A stretch of 64,000 nucleotides of DNA, from the NCBI RefSeq assembly GCF_000699445.3, contig NC_067196.1, positions 35,670,616 to 35,734,615 of the forward strand, given 5' to 3'. This DNA comes from Schistosoma haematobium (taxonomy: Eukaryota > Platyhelminthes > Trematoda > Strigeidida > Schistosomatidae). Positions 33,500-46,500 of the stretch are shown piece after piece. The position numbers and the translations under genes are program-made. Every line of letters starts with the position of its first letter. The first letter of the stretch is position 1. Under the pieces are notes generated by a model that saw only the letters and a list, made by a program, of their open reading frames with translations, was not told the origin of the DNA and made no database searches.

Positions 33500-36230
33500 A
33501 CATTTGTAGCAAGAAATTTAAATGGGTTCGAATCTATTAAATTATTGGTTTTGTGATTTATGCAAATGATGTAACATTTTAGATCATATGTCAATTGGTT
33601 CTAATCACATTCAATAAAGAATTAAAATCATTTCACTGATGTTATTTTTACAAACCGAATCAAATGAAAGAAACATAGTGAATGGATCAGAAAGATTAAC
33701 TTATTGAACTAAAACATCTAAAGAAAATTTGTTTTCATTATTTGACACAATTTCGATGGTTAGTCAATTCGTTTGTAGAGAATAGTAAATTTTAAAGACT
33801 CTCATCACTTTCTATATCAGATCAATTGTAGTTGAAAAAGTGAAATATTAGACTCAGAATAAGTTGTCTAAAGGTTACTTATTTACTGTAAAACGTGTTT
33901 TAGATTCCATCTAGTGTTGAATAGTGAGTGTGTACATCTGTAAAAGTTTTAAAACTGGGACAAAAACACTTATCCAACATTTTTTTCTAATTTTTGGTAG
34001 TTTTCTAGGTGTGAACAATTCCCGAAGAAAAGTATTTTCAAGCTTTTTTCTGTTCAGTAACATGATACACTACTTACTGTCTGTCAAACTAATGATGTTA
34101 TTAAATAATTTTGCGAAATTAAGAGTAATCACTTTGAATGTTTAATATTGGTTTGTCTAATGAATATTTTAGCCTTATTTATATTCATCAAAACAACTAT
34201 TCAAAATACCATTCATTCATTTATTCATTTCATATTCTGATAATCTGTATGTCATTCATTTTATTTATTACGTCATGGTTGTTTTCACTGAATAGTTTTT
34301 TGGAGATTTGTAATTAGAAGCAAAAAGAAGTAATAGGCTGCATATGAAATGATAACATTTTCAATAGTGATAGAAACTTTCCAGGGAAAACTTTGATTAT
34401 TTTCGTAGATGATCTTGTGACTGTCTAAATAAGTTTTGTACTAGAACAATATTCTGTTGCTGTGATGTGAAAAGATTTTATCATAGGAGTGTTCCGTTTT
34501 AGCAAACAATGTCGTAAGAGATAATATATTTATAATTAAACCTTAGCCATCCTGTTGGTAGATACAATGAAAGCACATATTTAGGGATTAATGAAGTAGC
34601 TTCTATGGGAGAAGATATACGATTACATAAAATTTTGAATCATGGTTACTGACAATAATTTAGTATAGTGAAATCTGTGATCTTAAATAGAAAGCGTGAA
34701 CATTTCCAAAACTAGACAAATCCTCGTTCATGGCACAATGATGTATTATAATGGTTTTGCAGTAAACAGATTTATACGAAACAAATGGTGTTAACCTTTC
34801 AGCTGTTTGGAGTATTCTTTCAAGTTATTAGTTGGAATGAACAAGTCACTCTCCTTCAATAGTTCTCTGAGGAAAAACAAAACAACAGTCCTTAGGAACA
34901 AAAAAATAAAATACCAATAGTTGTACATTGATTATACTCACTACATGAAGACTTTGCAATTTAATAGATAATATGAGTGATTAGATGTGTTATCAAAAGG
35001 GATGTTTCTGCGACATTACTTCTAGAAAGCAACTTTCATCAGCCAGAAGTTTTCCTGAATAAGCTCTAAATGATTTAAACAATAGACACACTATTTTCCA
35101 ACCATGTTAAAGAACCCTCTACTTTCAGTTAAAAATTAAATTCAGTTGTTTTTAATGAAATCGATGTCCTGAACTAGCGGACGGATATGAAACTTAAAGA
35201 TTAATAGAGTTCAACGTAATCCGCTAACTGGTCCTTAAAATGGGCTGTTGATAATATTCTATCGATCATCATAATGTTAATTTAGTGTTCATTTCCTACA
35301 ATATTTAAAAGAACTGTTAACAAGGGATACGTTAGATGTTTTTTGTAAGCTTGCATCATTTAAAAGACAGTTTTATTTAGTAAGGGCCTCTCTACCACTA
35401 GATAGTCGTGCTATATAGCTATTTTGATCAAAAACATCACATATTACTCAAACTGACGTTAATTTTATTAATAATAGCCGTTTTGGTGTTGTTCTACTAA
35501 CTCGGCTGTAAACGCAAATAAATGACGATGGGATTGAGCTTAGTTTGTTTATATGACTGAAAGTATCTTTAGTTAGGTTACTACGAACTGTATAGCTCAG
35601 AAATAAACATAAAATTTATACACAACCCTCCGAGTTTCTTAATATCATCAGATTAGTTGCCTGCAAATTACATTAAAATATGGTCAGTAAAGTCGATAAC
35701 AGCTGATATTAAAATTACTCGAATTTATTAGCTAAACGGTCCGATACTTAACACTGTAATTACAGGCTTGATAACCTTTAATTTGGATTGACTGTAATGA
35801 TTTTTTTCTTAAAGAGATTATAATGAAAAGCAAATAGATTAGATCACCCTGTAATTTCTCTTTTCTTAATGTTATTTTAAAAATGATATGAAATATCATA
35901 TAGACATGTTTATAATGTCCCATATGTGTTCGTTTGGCAAATATCCAGGGTATTTGTTAAATCTAGTTACCATTGTAAGTTATCTCATAAGTATTCTATT
36001 GTTTTAATTGTTGCAAAGTTTGTTATTCAAAATCAGTTCATTCTTATCTTTTACTTTATTTTATGAATAAAATACCCTAGTATTATATACCTATAGAATT
36101 TAATCGATTTTTTTGTGACCATTATAATTTTATTCTTTATTTATCCAGTCACGCAAACTATGTGTTTAAATAACAAAAGATATTTCTGATCACTTCTATC
36201 CCTTTTTCTTATCCACTTTTTTTCCAATTA
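33500..36230. other. Nothing recognised
   Basis: AT-rich intergenic DNA; short frames at 33924-34145 and 35732-35923 lack splice or domain support. Confidence 0.5.
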
Positions 36231-36835
36231 CTTACACCTGTAACTCCTAATGGAGCACAGGCCGCCGACCAGCATTCTTCAACCCACTCTGTCCTGAGCC
36301 TTCTTTTCTAGTTTCATCCAATTCTTGTTCATTTTTCTCATGTCTATTTCCATTTCCCGGCGTAATATGTCCTTTTGTCTTCCTCTTTTCCTTTGGCTTT
36401 GAGAATTCCATGTGAGGGCTTGTCTTGTGACGCAGTTGAATGCTTTCTCCAATATGTGTTCTATCCACTTCCAGCGCTTCTTCCTGATTTCTTCCTCTGC
36501 TGGGTTCTGGTTTGTACTTTCCCACATTTGGTTGTTGCTATTAGTGATCGGCCAACGGATCTGAAGTATTTTGCGTAGACAACTTTTAATAAACACCTGT
36601 ATTTTCTGGATGATGGCTTTCGTAGTTCTCCATAATTCCGCCCCATACAGTAGAACTATCTTGACATTTGTATTGAAAATCCTGACCTTGGTGTTGGTTT
36701 GCAGTTGTTTTGAGCTCCGCCTGGAGTCTCTCCAGGGGCTAATGCCGGTCCCAAGCCCGAATAAAGGAGAAGGGTTGGGCATGGGGTTAGCGACTCCATC
36801 CCGTAGAAAACTAACTCGCTAAAAAACCTTAACCA
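36231..36835 (-). mobile_element. RTE-like LINE 3' ORF fragment, longer copy
   Basis: The - strand frame 36279-36782 includes [47 protein letters not shown] and [17 protein letters not shown], the region following the RT domain of RTE-type elements. It is homologous to 984-1340, and the reading frame is longer and unbroken over 167 codons. The RT catalytic region is absent, so this is a 5'-truncated copy. Confidence 0.82.
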
Positions 36836-37640
36836 GAAAAAATTATTCAAACCTTTTTCAAATTACAGATTTCAAAAAAACGAGAAATTTTATAATCAAT
36901 CGGTCGCGTAAACTAGTATAAGAATGGATTTCATGAATTCACTGTAATTAGCCTAGACAAGAATATACCGTTAATTAAATAGTTATTCTGCTACATAATA
37001 TCATTTAGCTTTAGCAAAGAAAACTGATCTTCAATATACACACAGATGAAATTATTTGTATAAAAGCAAACTTTTACTACCTAAGTCTACTCAGTATTAT
37101 CATTAATTCACAGAACTCAAATGAGATGAAACTATTGAAGATTTTCTATACTAAGGTTAGCAGTCATATTTGTTATAGTTTTACGTGTTATCCACATGTA
37201 TCTATGCGCGATTTCACATTAATTTACTCGATTGTACCAATTGTAAAACGAACACTAAATTTTTCTTTAGCCAAATGGTTTGCAAAAGGGCAGCTTAATG
37301 TATCCAATAGGTATCTGAACATGATAAACGTTTCAATTTTTCATATTTTGGGTGACAATAACATTAGAGGTTGAGGCATAATAATGAATAATTACATTAG
37401 GCTACTATTGAATTATAATTCAGTTAACTTTTGATGAAGTAGTTATGGCTATTTTTCCTAATAATCTATGATTTATCGAATGCTAGTCTATTATAAGAAC
37501 AATGATCACTGGTTAGAGAATAAATTGATTCAATAAGTAAGATAAAGATTAAACGTATAAAAACTACACTCTTTTATGCTTGGAAGTTAGATTATAGCAA
37601 CTCACGTGCAATTGAGTTTGTTCTCATTTAACTCAGTTTA
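36836..37640. other. Nothing recognised
   Basis: AT-rich; the 82-codon frame at 37126-37374 shows no acceptor, donor or domain. Confidence 0.5.
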
Positions 37641-37648
37641 GCCCTTTT

Positions 37649-38022
37649 GTTAACTTATTTAGCGGACAAAGTCATCCGTACTATAACAACTTATTGTACC
37701 TTTATTATTGTTGTGCTTGTATGAAAAATATGTATGCTTAAACATTGCTTACCGCTTACGCATATATTCATTCTACTAGCTTTATTATTAACTGCTTAAT
37801 CGATTCGATGACCCATTCATTTCCCTATATATATACACGTACATTTAACACTCTACACTCTCGGTTCGCTGACTCACTCATTCGCCTCATTGCTTTGTGG
37901 TATGAGTTATCTGCTAATAAAACTGTAGTCTCTGCTTCTCTCTTTGCCTTCTGATTTCAAACACCGTTGAGGATTATATGGTAACGGTTATGAGGGTGAT
38001 TGATCAACGAAGCACAGTCACT
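37649..38022 (+). mobile_element. Possible solo LTR
   Basis: A TGT...ACA-bounded block (TGTTAACTTATTTAGC to CAGTCACTACA) has a TATA-like CCCTATATATATAC near 37822, and AATAAAA at 37916-37922 followed by a T/C-rich stretch and a U5-like stretch. This spacing is that expected for U3-R-U5. Only one copy is in this window and no flanking duplication is evident, so the call rests on organisation alone. Confidence 0.4.
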
Positions 38023-38392
38023 ACAAGATAATCGAGAGAAATATTAGTTATGACATTAAGTTACAACATAATATTGCCACTTATTCATTTCGTTAATTAT
38101 AGCAAACAACACAGATAAGTAAAAATTAGTCAAACACTAAAATTGATAAAAAGAAGCATTCAGTTTAGTTTCTATTCATATCTATGATTCATTCGTCTCA
38201 TATTTCTTAGCAGAACAAATCATGGAACTATTTAATGATTTAAATCAAACACTCGATAATTCTTGTTTCTACATATTTTGATAAACATTAATTCAAAAGT
38301 TGTTATTTGACCAGACAACAACAAGATTAATCTGTTTATTTAATAATCAGTAGATAGATAAATTTAATGGTGCTTTTGTTTGTGTAAAGATT

Positions 38393-38420
38393 TTGCTACT
38401 TAATATAAATAAGTAGCACA
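38393..38420 (+). repeat. Isolated terminal hairpin of the dispersed family
   Basis: CTACTTAATATAAATAAGTAG followed by CACAC matches only the end of the hairpin family. It lies about 100 nt upstream of the small secreted ORF. Confidence 0.45.
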
Positions 38421-38520
38421 CTTTATATTCATCCATATAAAGTTAGATATAGATGTTACAATCCCCCTCCCTCATACAAAAGGGATTGATTCTATGAATT
38501 CAACTACATATTATTGATTA

Positions 38521-38715
38521 ATGTTAATGAAACCTTATTTATTGAATCTGACACTTTATTTTATAGTTTTAGTAAAAGGCGTCCATGTAACAAATCTACA
38601 ATACAATTTATGTGGAAATGTCATGTATAGAAATCTCGGTTTTAAAGAAAAAGGAAATATAGAAAAACAATTTACTTTTGTAACAATAGAAGATCCTTCT
38701 AAAAATATAGAATGA
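38521..38715 (+). CDS. Possible small secreted peptide (64 aa)
   Basis: Single-exon frame starting MLMKPYLLNLTLYFIVLVKG, which has a signal-peptide shape: a short basic start, a hydrophobic core of about 12 residues and a likely cleavage near residues 20-22. The mature part of about 43 residues has one Cys and a mixed charged C-terminus (KEKGNIEKQF...EDPSKNIE). TATAAAG lies at 38436-38442 and AATAAA at 38742-38747, 27 nt after the stop, so promoter, ORF and polyA signal are in plausible order. I recognise no family. In AT-rich DNA an ORF of this size can arise by chance, so this is a candidate only. Confidence 0.4.
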   Translation: MLMKPYLLNLTLYFIVLVKGVHVTNLQYNLCGNVMYRNLGFKEKGNIEKQFTFVTIEDPSKNIE

Positions 38716-38741
38716 AGTTATTTTGAAAAGAAAAAAAAGGT

Positions 38742-38747
38742 AATAAA
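38742..38747 (+). terminator. AATAAA after the small secreted ORF
   Basis: Lies 27 nt downstream of the TGA at 38713-38715, a good distance for a compact 3' end if the ORF is a real gene. Confidence 0.35.
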
Positions 38748-38759
38748 ACAATGCTGAAT

Positions 38760-39795
38760 ACAAGTAGATTATTGAAGGTAAATGATTGAGTCAATAAACA
38801 ATTGTTTTATACTTTCATTAATATGATAGTTTGTTTGAATTATACCAAGTTATCAATTACTTGAATTTAAAGTATTAATAGTGAAATTCAACAAAACATA
38901 ACTGAATGGAAAAATGACTTTAAACTGTAGAAAAGATATACAACTCTTCTACATGTGTATGTCATTCCAGACAAGCATTAGTCGAAGAACCATTGAAGAT
39001 GTAGGTCGAGTGTATTGTTGTTTCGTCTCAACTTAGAACTCGTTAGAAGTGTATACCAAATAAAATATACCGAACTGAAAAGTAGGGTATTTCGATATCT
39101 CAGTGAGAATTATGTCTTTAGTCTTCTGAATTATAGTCCTGTACAGTTTATCTAAGAGCACAATAGAAAGTGTGGACAACTAGGTAATTCATAATGAATT
39201 ACAGTAACATTGTATATGCACCAATCCAATTTAAATCTTTTAATGAAAATGAATTTAGTATATGTCATAAAGGAATGTAGAACCAATCATATTCGCTGCT
39301 TTACATTTATTTAAAATTGTATTTCAATTTCATGATAAAACTGTATTAAAATTATGGACTTTATGTGGTGTTTGAATGAACTAATATACCATTGTACTTG
39401 TTGAATGCTTGATTTCGAATTCTAAATACAATACATTCGTTCGTGCTTGTCTAGTACTTCTTGATTTAATTGCTTTATTTATGAGACTCTTAGTTCGTAC
39501 TACAATCCAAATAATTCGAAACATTATACCTTAGTCTATGCATCAGTTTTTTGTAGATTTATTGTACCAGTTACTCATTTAGGTAATTAAATATTTAACA
39601 TTAGAATATTAAACAGACCTAGTTGTTATCATGACGAATAGCGTCCTTATGTAGAAATAATTTTAAAGGTTTTACTGCTAAAAATGTAAAGTGAAATATT
39701 TAGGGAATTTAGGTAACTGAATTTGCTGAAATAATTTTTTATAACTCTGTAAGACTGATTAGTGATGTTGAGGTTTCTCATGACAAACTGACTTT
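38760..39795. other. Nothing recognised
   Basis: AT-rich intergenic sequence. Confidence 0.5.
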
Positions 39796-39799
39796 GCTT

Positions 39800-39885
39800 A
39801 GAAAACTTTAGAAAGCCCTAAATAGCTATCCCATCCTAATATGAGATTCCTCATCGGCGTTCATCTATGAACTTTATGATGTTGT
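39800..39885 (-). mobile_element. Worn tRNA/hammerhead SINE fragment
   Basis: GAAAGCCCTAAATAGC, CATCCTAATATGAGATTCC and TCATCTATGAAC follow the inverted SINE hammerhead with many substitutions; the tRNA head is missing. Confidence 0.45.
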
Positions 39886-40228
39886 GCGACCATCATAATT
39901 TAATATTAGTGTTATATAGCTCATGTCTGATGTAGTTAATTAATGTTGCATCATTTTTATCATAAGAAATTAGTAATGATATATAAAACAATTATTTATA
40001 ATCATTCCATAGCTAAATATTTTACACAGAAGTGAAAAATTTTAATTTGTGCTTAAGAAAGGCAAGACATGTACTAATTTAAGTTTGTTATTGACCTTGT
40101 TTCTAATCAGGTCATTCCCTATTTTCATTTTAGGATACATGCAAAAAGATATAAACACAACAGAAATATGGATAATGTGTATTTCTTGGATAATTACAAC
40201 CAATTAATCAAGTGTAACCTTAATCTTT

Positions 40229-40249
40229 ATATATATATATATATATATA
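40229..40249. repeat. (TA)n microsatellite
   Basis: About ten TA units, shortly before the foldback element at 40321. Confidence 0.9.
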
Positions 40250-40320
40250 ATCTGATTATGGGTATTAATACCAATATTAGACTTGATAGTTTCAAATAAA
40301 TTGAGAATTGAGTAGAGACT

Positions 40321-40795
40321 TAATGATAAATATATTTTTTATTGTGTCCCAAAAAGTAGAAAAAGTTAATTTCTGATGTTTCGTGACTTAATGTAAGCCA
40401 TTTCTTCAGAGTAAATAAATAACCGACATTAAATTGGCAACAGTTTAAATAGTATAAGGTAAACAATGCAAAATATTTTTAGAACAATCAAAGTCATAAT
40501 AGGTCTGAATATGTCAATGTCAAGTTATTCTTGGTCAAAATAAATTTATATGACCTGTTACATTATTAATTTATGTGTTAGTATGTGGGTATGAAAAATG
40601 TATGGATTTGTGATGTGAAGTAGAAGGTTGATATATTTTGCACTATTTCCTTCATACTAACGAAAAGTGTGTTAGTTTAATTTCAGATGTTTATTTACTC
40701 TGAGGAAGCGGCTTACATTAGGTCACAAAACGCCAGCAATATAATTTTTCTACTCATTGAGATATAACAAATATATATTTATTATTAATATGATT
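40321..40795. mobile_element. Foldback (MITE-like) element
   Basis: The left arm 40321-40422 and right arm 40689-40795 are inverted copies: TTAATGTAAGCCATTTCTTC on the left matches the complement of GAGGAAGCGGCTTACATTA on the right, and the GTAGAAAAA and TAAATATAT segments also pair. The arms are about 100 bp, with a unique spacer of about 265 bp that has no ORF. The structure resembles a non-autonomous TIR element; I cannot assign a superfamily, and no clear target duplication is visible. Confidence 0.65.
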
Positions 40796-40930
40796 ATATT
40801 TTCAGTAGTACAGATGTTGTTAAGCTCTTTGTTAGTTATTCAAATTACAGTTCATAATTGTTAATTTTCAAGTCCCATTCCACATGTGGTTGTGAATGAG
40901 CACTGCCGAAAAGTTTCATATGAAGATGAA

Positions 40931-42384
40931 AACAACTGTTCAGAGCTCTTTGCATGTTACGGTTTATTCCCATGCAAGTCAGTACAGAAATATGAAAATT
41001 CAGATGTTTAGCAGTAGTTGAATTTCCATTACTACTTTTTTTAATCGTGATCACTTTGAAATTTTTATTATCTCTTGTAATTCTTACACCGAATCGAAGA
41101 TATTTTCAGTCAGTGAACAAAATATTATCCAAAACTTTTTTAATGTTCATTGTCAGGCAAGTTCTATAGTGTACATTAAAAAAGGGATGAAAGTGATCAA
41201 TATGGCGGCTTATATAAATGGTCACCCTTATTCTTTTCATAAGTTATATACTTTATACAGAAATCCATACCTGTGTGCATATTTGTGTGTGCTTTTCAAT
41301 ACATACATATTCAATCACTGACATCACCATTATTCACTAATTTCACATTAATTTTGCGTGCAAAGATATACACACATACATTCCACAATTTATTTAATAT
41401 CATATTTAGATTTTTTCATCAGACCGCATAACATATAAGGCAAACAGACAGCAACAGTAAAGCTTATTCTATATTGATGCCAGACAATTAGCCAACTAAA
41501 ATCTCTGGGAAAATAAGTCTGCCTGATTCATTTAAAAATCACCAACACACACATAGATATATCTACATAGGTGTTGTAATGTATGCCTTTATCCAAATAC
41601 TTTGGTGCAGCCTACGCAATAATAATTCCTTTTATAAAGCACAATGCATATGGAAAATATTTCCATATAGGAAGACGTGATATCCTAGTAACTGTTATAT
41701 ATATTTTTAAAGAATATTTGTAATTATTACAACTGATCGTAGTACTAACGTGAGTTCACTTGGTGAAAAAAAATCAAAATATTTGTGTATTCTGATTCTT
41801 CATTTGAATAATAGACAAATCTCAATATTAAAAGTAAGTCTGTTTCATAGTTTTAATTTTGTTAAATCCCTTTATATTCACTGGATAAACTCTGACTAAT
41901 GTCAAATTTTGAATATACATTATTTTTGTTTATTTAATCTGAATATAAAGTAGACGTGGTAAATTAAATTCTAATGAGTATGAAACAGTAACATCAATTA
42001 CATTTGATTATTTCACTTTATTGATAATAAGCTGAAGGTGAAAATTTTACAAATTCGATTTCTGCTATATGGTCGAAAAATTATTTTGATCTCTATAGAA
42101 TCTATTGATATTGGATTCATTTGAATCCTCAGTATACACTGAAAAGTAGGTCAGAACTAGGATGAAACGTTCATACAATACTTCGTGGGTTTTGTGTTCT
42201 AAATGATAAGTTTAAAGCTTTCCATGATTGATGATACGTTTAGTTTTATTTTCTCTCACTAATTTTTATTATCAACAAGAATTACATTTCAGTAGTAAGT
42301 ATTCAACTAGGAGCTTGTCAGAAACAACATGGTTATTTCTGTCATTACTTCATTGTTGGCTTGAAATAAAAGAATTCGTTGCAA

Positions 42385-42422
<38 letters not shown>

Positions 42423-45002
42423 GTTGTATTAACCTGATCCGAGAACTACAAAAACCCAGATTTCTTAAATTCATTTACTGTCTTAGAATATAGAAATTCG
42501 ACTAAATACGACTTCAGCTAATTAGAGATATGCTAGTTGATTTAATTTCATTTGGAATAGATCGTAATATCTGGTGTATTTGACTTGTTTTAAATATTTA
42601 ATTCATCTATATCTAAAGTGTCCAAAAGCAAAACATCTATCATTGGCAGAAACTGTTTCATTGAGTTTAAAGCTAATGTTATAAGTTATATGAGAATAAT
42701 CAAACTAATTGTTAATTGCAAAGCAAAATAATATAGAGTTTTACTGATGAATGATTAATTGTAAACGATGTCATGTCAATAGATATTTAGTGCTGAGTAC
42801 ATCTTATAGATCATGATGAAATGTGGTCATTAGATTACATAACCTAAATTTGATATTTTTGGTCGATTTTCAACAATCACTTTGTATCAGAAACCTATTG
42901 TGTCATTCAGTTTTCAAATATTTCAGCACTGGAATATTTAATCAATAATCATTGAATTTAGTTATAGTTTGTATAAACTATAAAGATTTCATGAACTATT
43001 TATTGATAAATTGCTGTCATATTCATTCTTGTTTATTACACAAATGCATATTAGTTCCATACGTATATACATGCCCATACAAAAACATATATATGTGCAT
43101 CTATAAATGAATACCTATTAGGTAAGTGAAGGCAATTAATAGGAAGAGCTAAACATCGGTTTCATGTTGATACTGATCAGCAAGGTATCTCTACAATCTT
43201 TAAGAAACTAATGTTCCTCACTTGTTTCAAATATGATTTACATAAGAAACAAATACAATTAGGTACAGTATCGAGTTACATAGATTAGTGATTTAATCCG
43301 AATTTCATAAATACTATTAAACTATCATTAAGGTCTAGACAATGGTACAAGGTAGATTACTCATTTATTCAATGATCATATCAATAAGTGTGCTTTACTA
43401 AAAAGTCTGGACTAACAACTCAAAGATATTTCACATAATATGATATTGATTTATTTGGGTCAGAACTTACATTTATACAAGTTAATTGAAAAACTAAAGG
43501 ATGATTTTTGGTTAAATTTTCAGAATTAATTTATAAAAATAAGACCTATTCAGAAAGGTTTGTCATTTCTGGTTTGGTTCAAGTTTTTAGTATCAAGAAC
43601 GATTTTAAATCATATTTCTCTCAAGATAATGTAGATTATTGTAAAATACTTATTTCATTAGAAACATTATTTGAACTTACGTTAAACAATCTTGATTTAA
43701 CCTGTCTTTTTTTATTTGATTCAAAAAAACTGATCTACCGTAATAAGATCAGAAATTGAATAATAAATATAAAGCGCCAAATGTTTATTTTAAAATCAAA
43801 GTTTGTTTACACTTTATTAGTTCAAACTAAATCATATTCACTTAAACACATGCTGGGTCAATAAAGTAGAAATTTCCTTGTTAAGCAATTTCTATATTGT
43901 GTCCATCTTCATCTGTGTTCTGTATGTTTGAAATAATACTTTTTTTTCTAAAAAAAAAACCCTGAAAGTTATGTAACAGAAATCGATAATTGATCAGTAC
44001 AAAAGTCTGAATGTTCATACTGAATGTGTAAATGTGCACAGATAAAAAAACAAAAGAATATAAGCCCCAAAACAAAAGGGTTACATAACTACATATTAGT
44101 GATTTATATATTTTTGTTTCAGTTTTAAAAGTTTTTAAACGGAAATTTCAATAAATAAATACACGAAATACAAAAGTAAGATGCCAAGAAAACTGCATAG
44201 TGATTATGTTAGGCAAAATATTTCATTTGTTTATAATATATATTTTGTTCAGAATAGGACGAGAATGGAATGCATGTATATATAATTGTTTTTATGTAAT
44301 ATACAAGAAGTCAAATCACTGAAGAATTAATTGTTTACGTTAATCTAAGCTTCTAGGTTAAGTTGTTTAATCTACCTCAAGCGATCTAGTAAAACACGAA
44401 TACGTAACAGCTGTTAAAATGTATTGGATATTTGTTTATCATATGGAATTAAGAAGTACTTCGTAATAAAACAACTATATCAACAAAATTCTCTCATTAG
44501 TTGTGATCGAATAATATTGAGAGTGATTGTCACTAAGTATTGAATTTCTATCAACATTTGAATATTATAGGTAGTCAGAAGGAATGTCTACAAGTATAAG
44601 GGTGATTAGCATGGATATTGAATGAAAAATCAAAATTGTTCCCTAGACTCGATCAGCAAAACTTTTGATCTAAAGTTCAAACCGATCACAAAGTTTGAGA
44701 TACTGAAGTTGTTGATTGATTTACCTGGCCATTAACAGAGTTTATTTATTTTTCCTTTATCTGTATTTTTGATTCCTTTATACATTGCTTCATTGAATTT
44801 AATTGGTAGGTAAGCTCGTATGTGAACAAGTAAAAAAGGAGAATTCATGTATTCGTAACAATATCTAACTACTGTTTATAAAAGCAAAGTATTTTCTTCA
44901 GAAAAACAGATTTGCTTTTTGTATGATCTTTTTACATACCACGGCTTTACATCAATTCATAACTATTATGTGATGAATATGTCGCTCAATTATGTGTTTT
45001 AG
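40931..45002. other. Intergenic, mostly unrecognised
   Basis: Contains a (TA)n tract at 42388-42422 and a possible decayed SINE piece at 42120-42190 (ACTAGGATGAAACG). The frame 43508-43759 follows an acceptor-like TTTTCAG and is followed by AATAATAAATA, but has no recognised domain, so I do not call it. Confidence 0.45.
42388..42422. repeat. (TA)n microsatellite, long
   Basis: About seventeen uninterrupted TA units. Confidence 0.92.
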
Positions 45003-45265
45003 TTGAAGTTAGTTATTAACACCGTCGGAAGCCGGCCCAGTGGTCTAGAGAATAAGCGCGCACGCGCGAGACTGATAAGACTTGAGTTCGAATCTCGTGA
45101 GGCGTGATCGTGGATGCGTACTGCTGAGGGGTTCCACAATAGGAGGAAACGGCCGTCCAGTGCCTCTAGGTTTTCCATGGTAGTCTAGCTTCAGTTGACT
45201 CATGATCTCAACTATTGAAATTGATATAACATCCACGAAACCCCTTCTGATATTAAAAATATTTA
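45003..45265 (+). mobile_element. Single tRNA/hammerhead SINE (+)
   Basis: Linker (GTTATTAACACCGTCGG), box A region GGCCCAGTGGTCTAGAG, box B GAGTTCGAATC, hammerhead segment, and tail TTTTCCATGGTAGTCTAGC ending CACGAAACCCCTTCTGAT. The hammerhead core reads CTGAGGG, so the ribozyme is not expected to work. This copy lacks the inverted left arm. Confidence 0.85.
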
Positions 45266-45910
45266 TCAAATCTATATTACCTTAACTAAAATTAGGACAA
45301 GTAATCAAAAAATATCACAAGTATGAACATAATAGGTTTTGCTAGTATTCATTGTTAAAATCTTGACAGAATTTGACTAAAATGCAAAATACATCTGGTT
45401 AATGTTTTCCTGAACCTAACTGAAAATTAGTTGTAGACATAAGTGTCACTATTTGGTGTATGAACGTAAATTAATGTTGTGAAAACATTTTAACTTCTAT
45501 TTTGCTTTTTGGTTTATTTAATAATTGAGATTTGAGTGATGGTTAGATGTATACACGTTGAGGTTTATTTTTGTACTTTATTCTCAATTGCTTAATAAGT
45601 CCCCGGTAATTCATCCATTAGTATAATAGTTGACGGATTCCAATAAACGCTACACTATATCTTGACTTGACCAAACTTTAGAAATGTAAATCTTCATGTT
45701 GAAAAATCGATTTTTCAAGGATAAGACTCCCACCTGCAATACTTGAAAGATTTTCTGTCGAATTCTATGTTGTGTTGTACGCAAGATTATCAAACAGTAC
45801 TACTAGGCTGTTGATGATTCCTCAAATGATATAAATTTGAGAAAAAAATATCACCGGTATTTGTATTTTAATATACTAACCATTCCCATTGAAACTTTAA
45901 ATTATAAGCA

Positions 45911-46096
45911 AACATAGATAGTGCTCATCAGTGGAATCCAGGGCGCACTTTCGTCCTATTTGACACTGGTCAGCTGGGTCTACCTTCATCCTAGAGTTGA
46001 TATTTACTCCGGGACTCATAATCGAGGTAATCCGCCCAGCATACTTATGTACCTATAAGAGACTGATCAGTTTAAGTCCTAAACATCAATGGGAAG
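45911..46096 (-). mobile_element. Sm-alpha-like SINE, internally deleted (-)
   Basis: The - strand has CTTCCCATTGATGTTTAGG at its 5' end and a hammerhead at about 45934-45990 (CTGACCAG, GGACGAAAG, CGCCCTGGATTCCAC). The tRNA-like box B segment present in the copy at 2959 is missing. Core mutations (CTGACCAG for CTGANGAG) make it inactive. Confidence 0.7.
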
Positions 46097-46119
46097 ATTG
46101 ATACACGCAGTAGAAAATG

Positions 46120-46445
46120 AAGACGAAGATTATCAGAACTATGTGATATATTAATGCAATGCACTCAAAAACAGTGTGTTCTCACATTATACCTACCCTG
46201 GTAATTTTAGCTTATTATCCATAGTGATGAGATTTCGAATTGTTTTCATATTGTTTCCCTTATTTTCCTCTTTCTAGTATAGTTGATCCTTCTATTTTTA
46301 TATATAAATGTTCTGAACAATTATATATGTGTGATCAGATTGTTCGAAATGTATTGCGCTAATATATCATCATATAGTTCTAATTATCTACATCTTCTTA
46401 TTACACTATTGAAATCTATCAAAGGGATTCATTGCTTCAAATACA
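46120..46445 (+). repeat. Dispersed repeat shared with 61019-61640, copy 1
   Basis: AGACGAAGATTATCAGAA, GTGATCAGATTGTTCGAA, CATCTTCTTATTACACTAT and GAAATCTATCAAAGGGA recur in the same order and orientation at 61019-61640. No termini or coding capacity identified. Confidence 0.7.
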
Positions 46446-46500
46446 ATATGAATATAAATTATAAGTTGCATGTTTTTTTAAATAAAAAGAATCTATACTA

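Noticed and set aside
43508..43759. 83-codon frame after an acceptor-like TTTTCAG and followed by AATAATAAATA
   Set aside because: Composition is close to AT-rich background, no donor-linked upstream exon and no recognised motif; could be chance.
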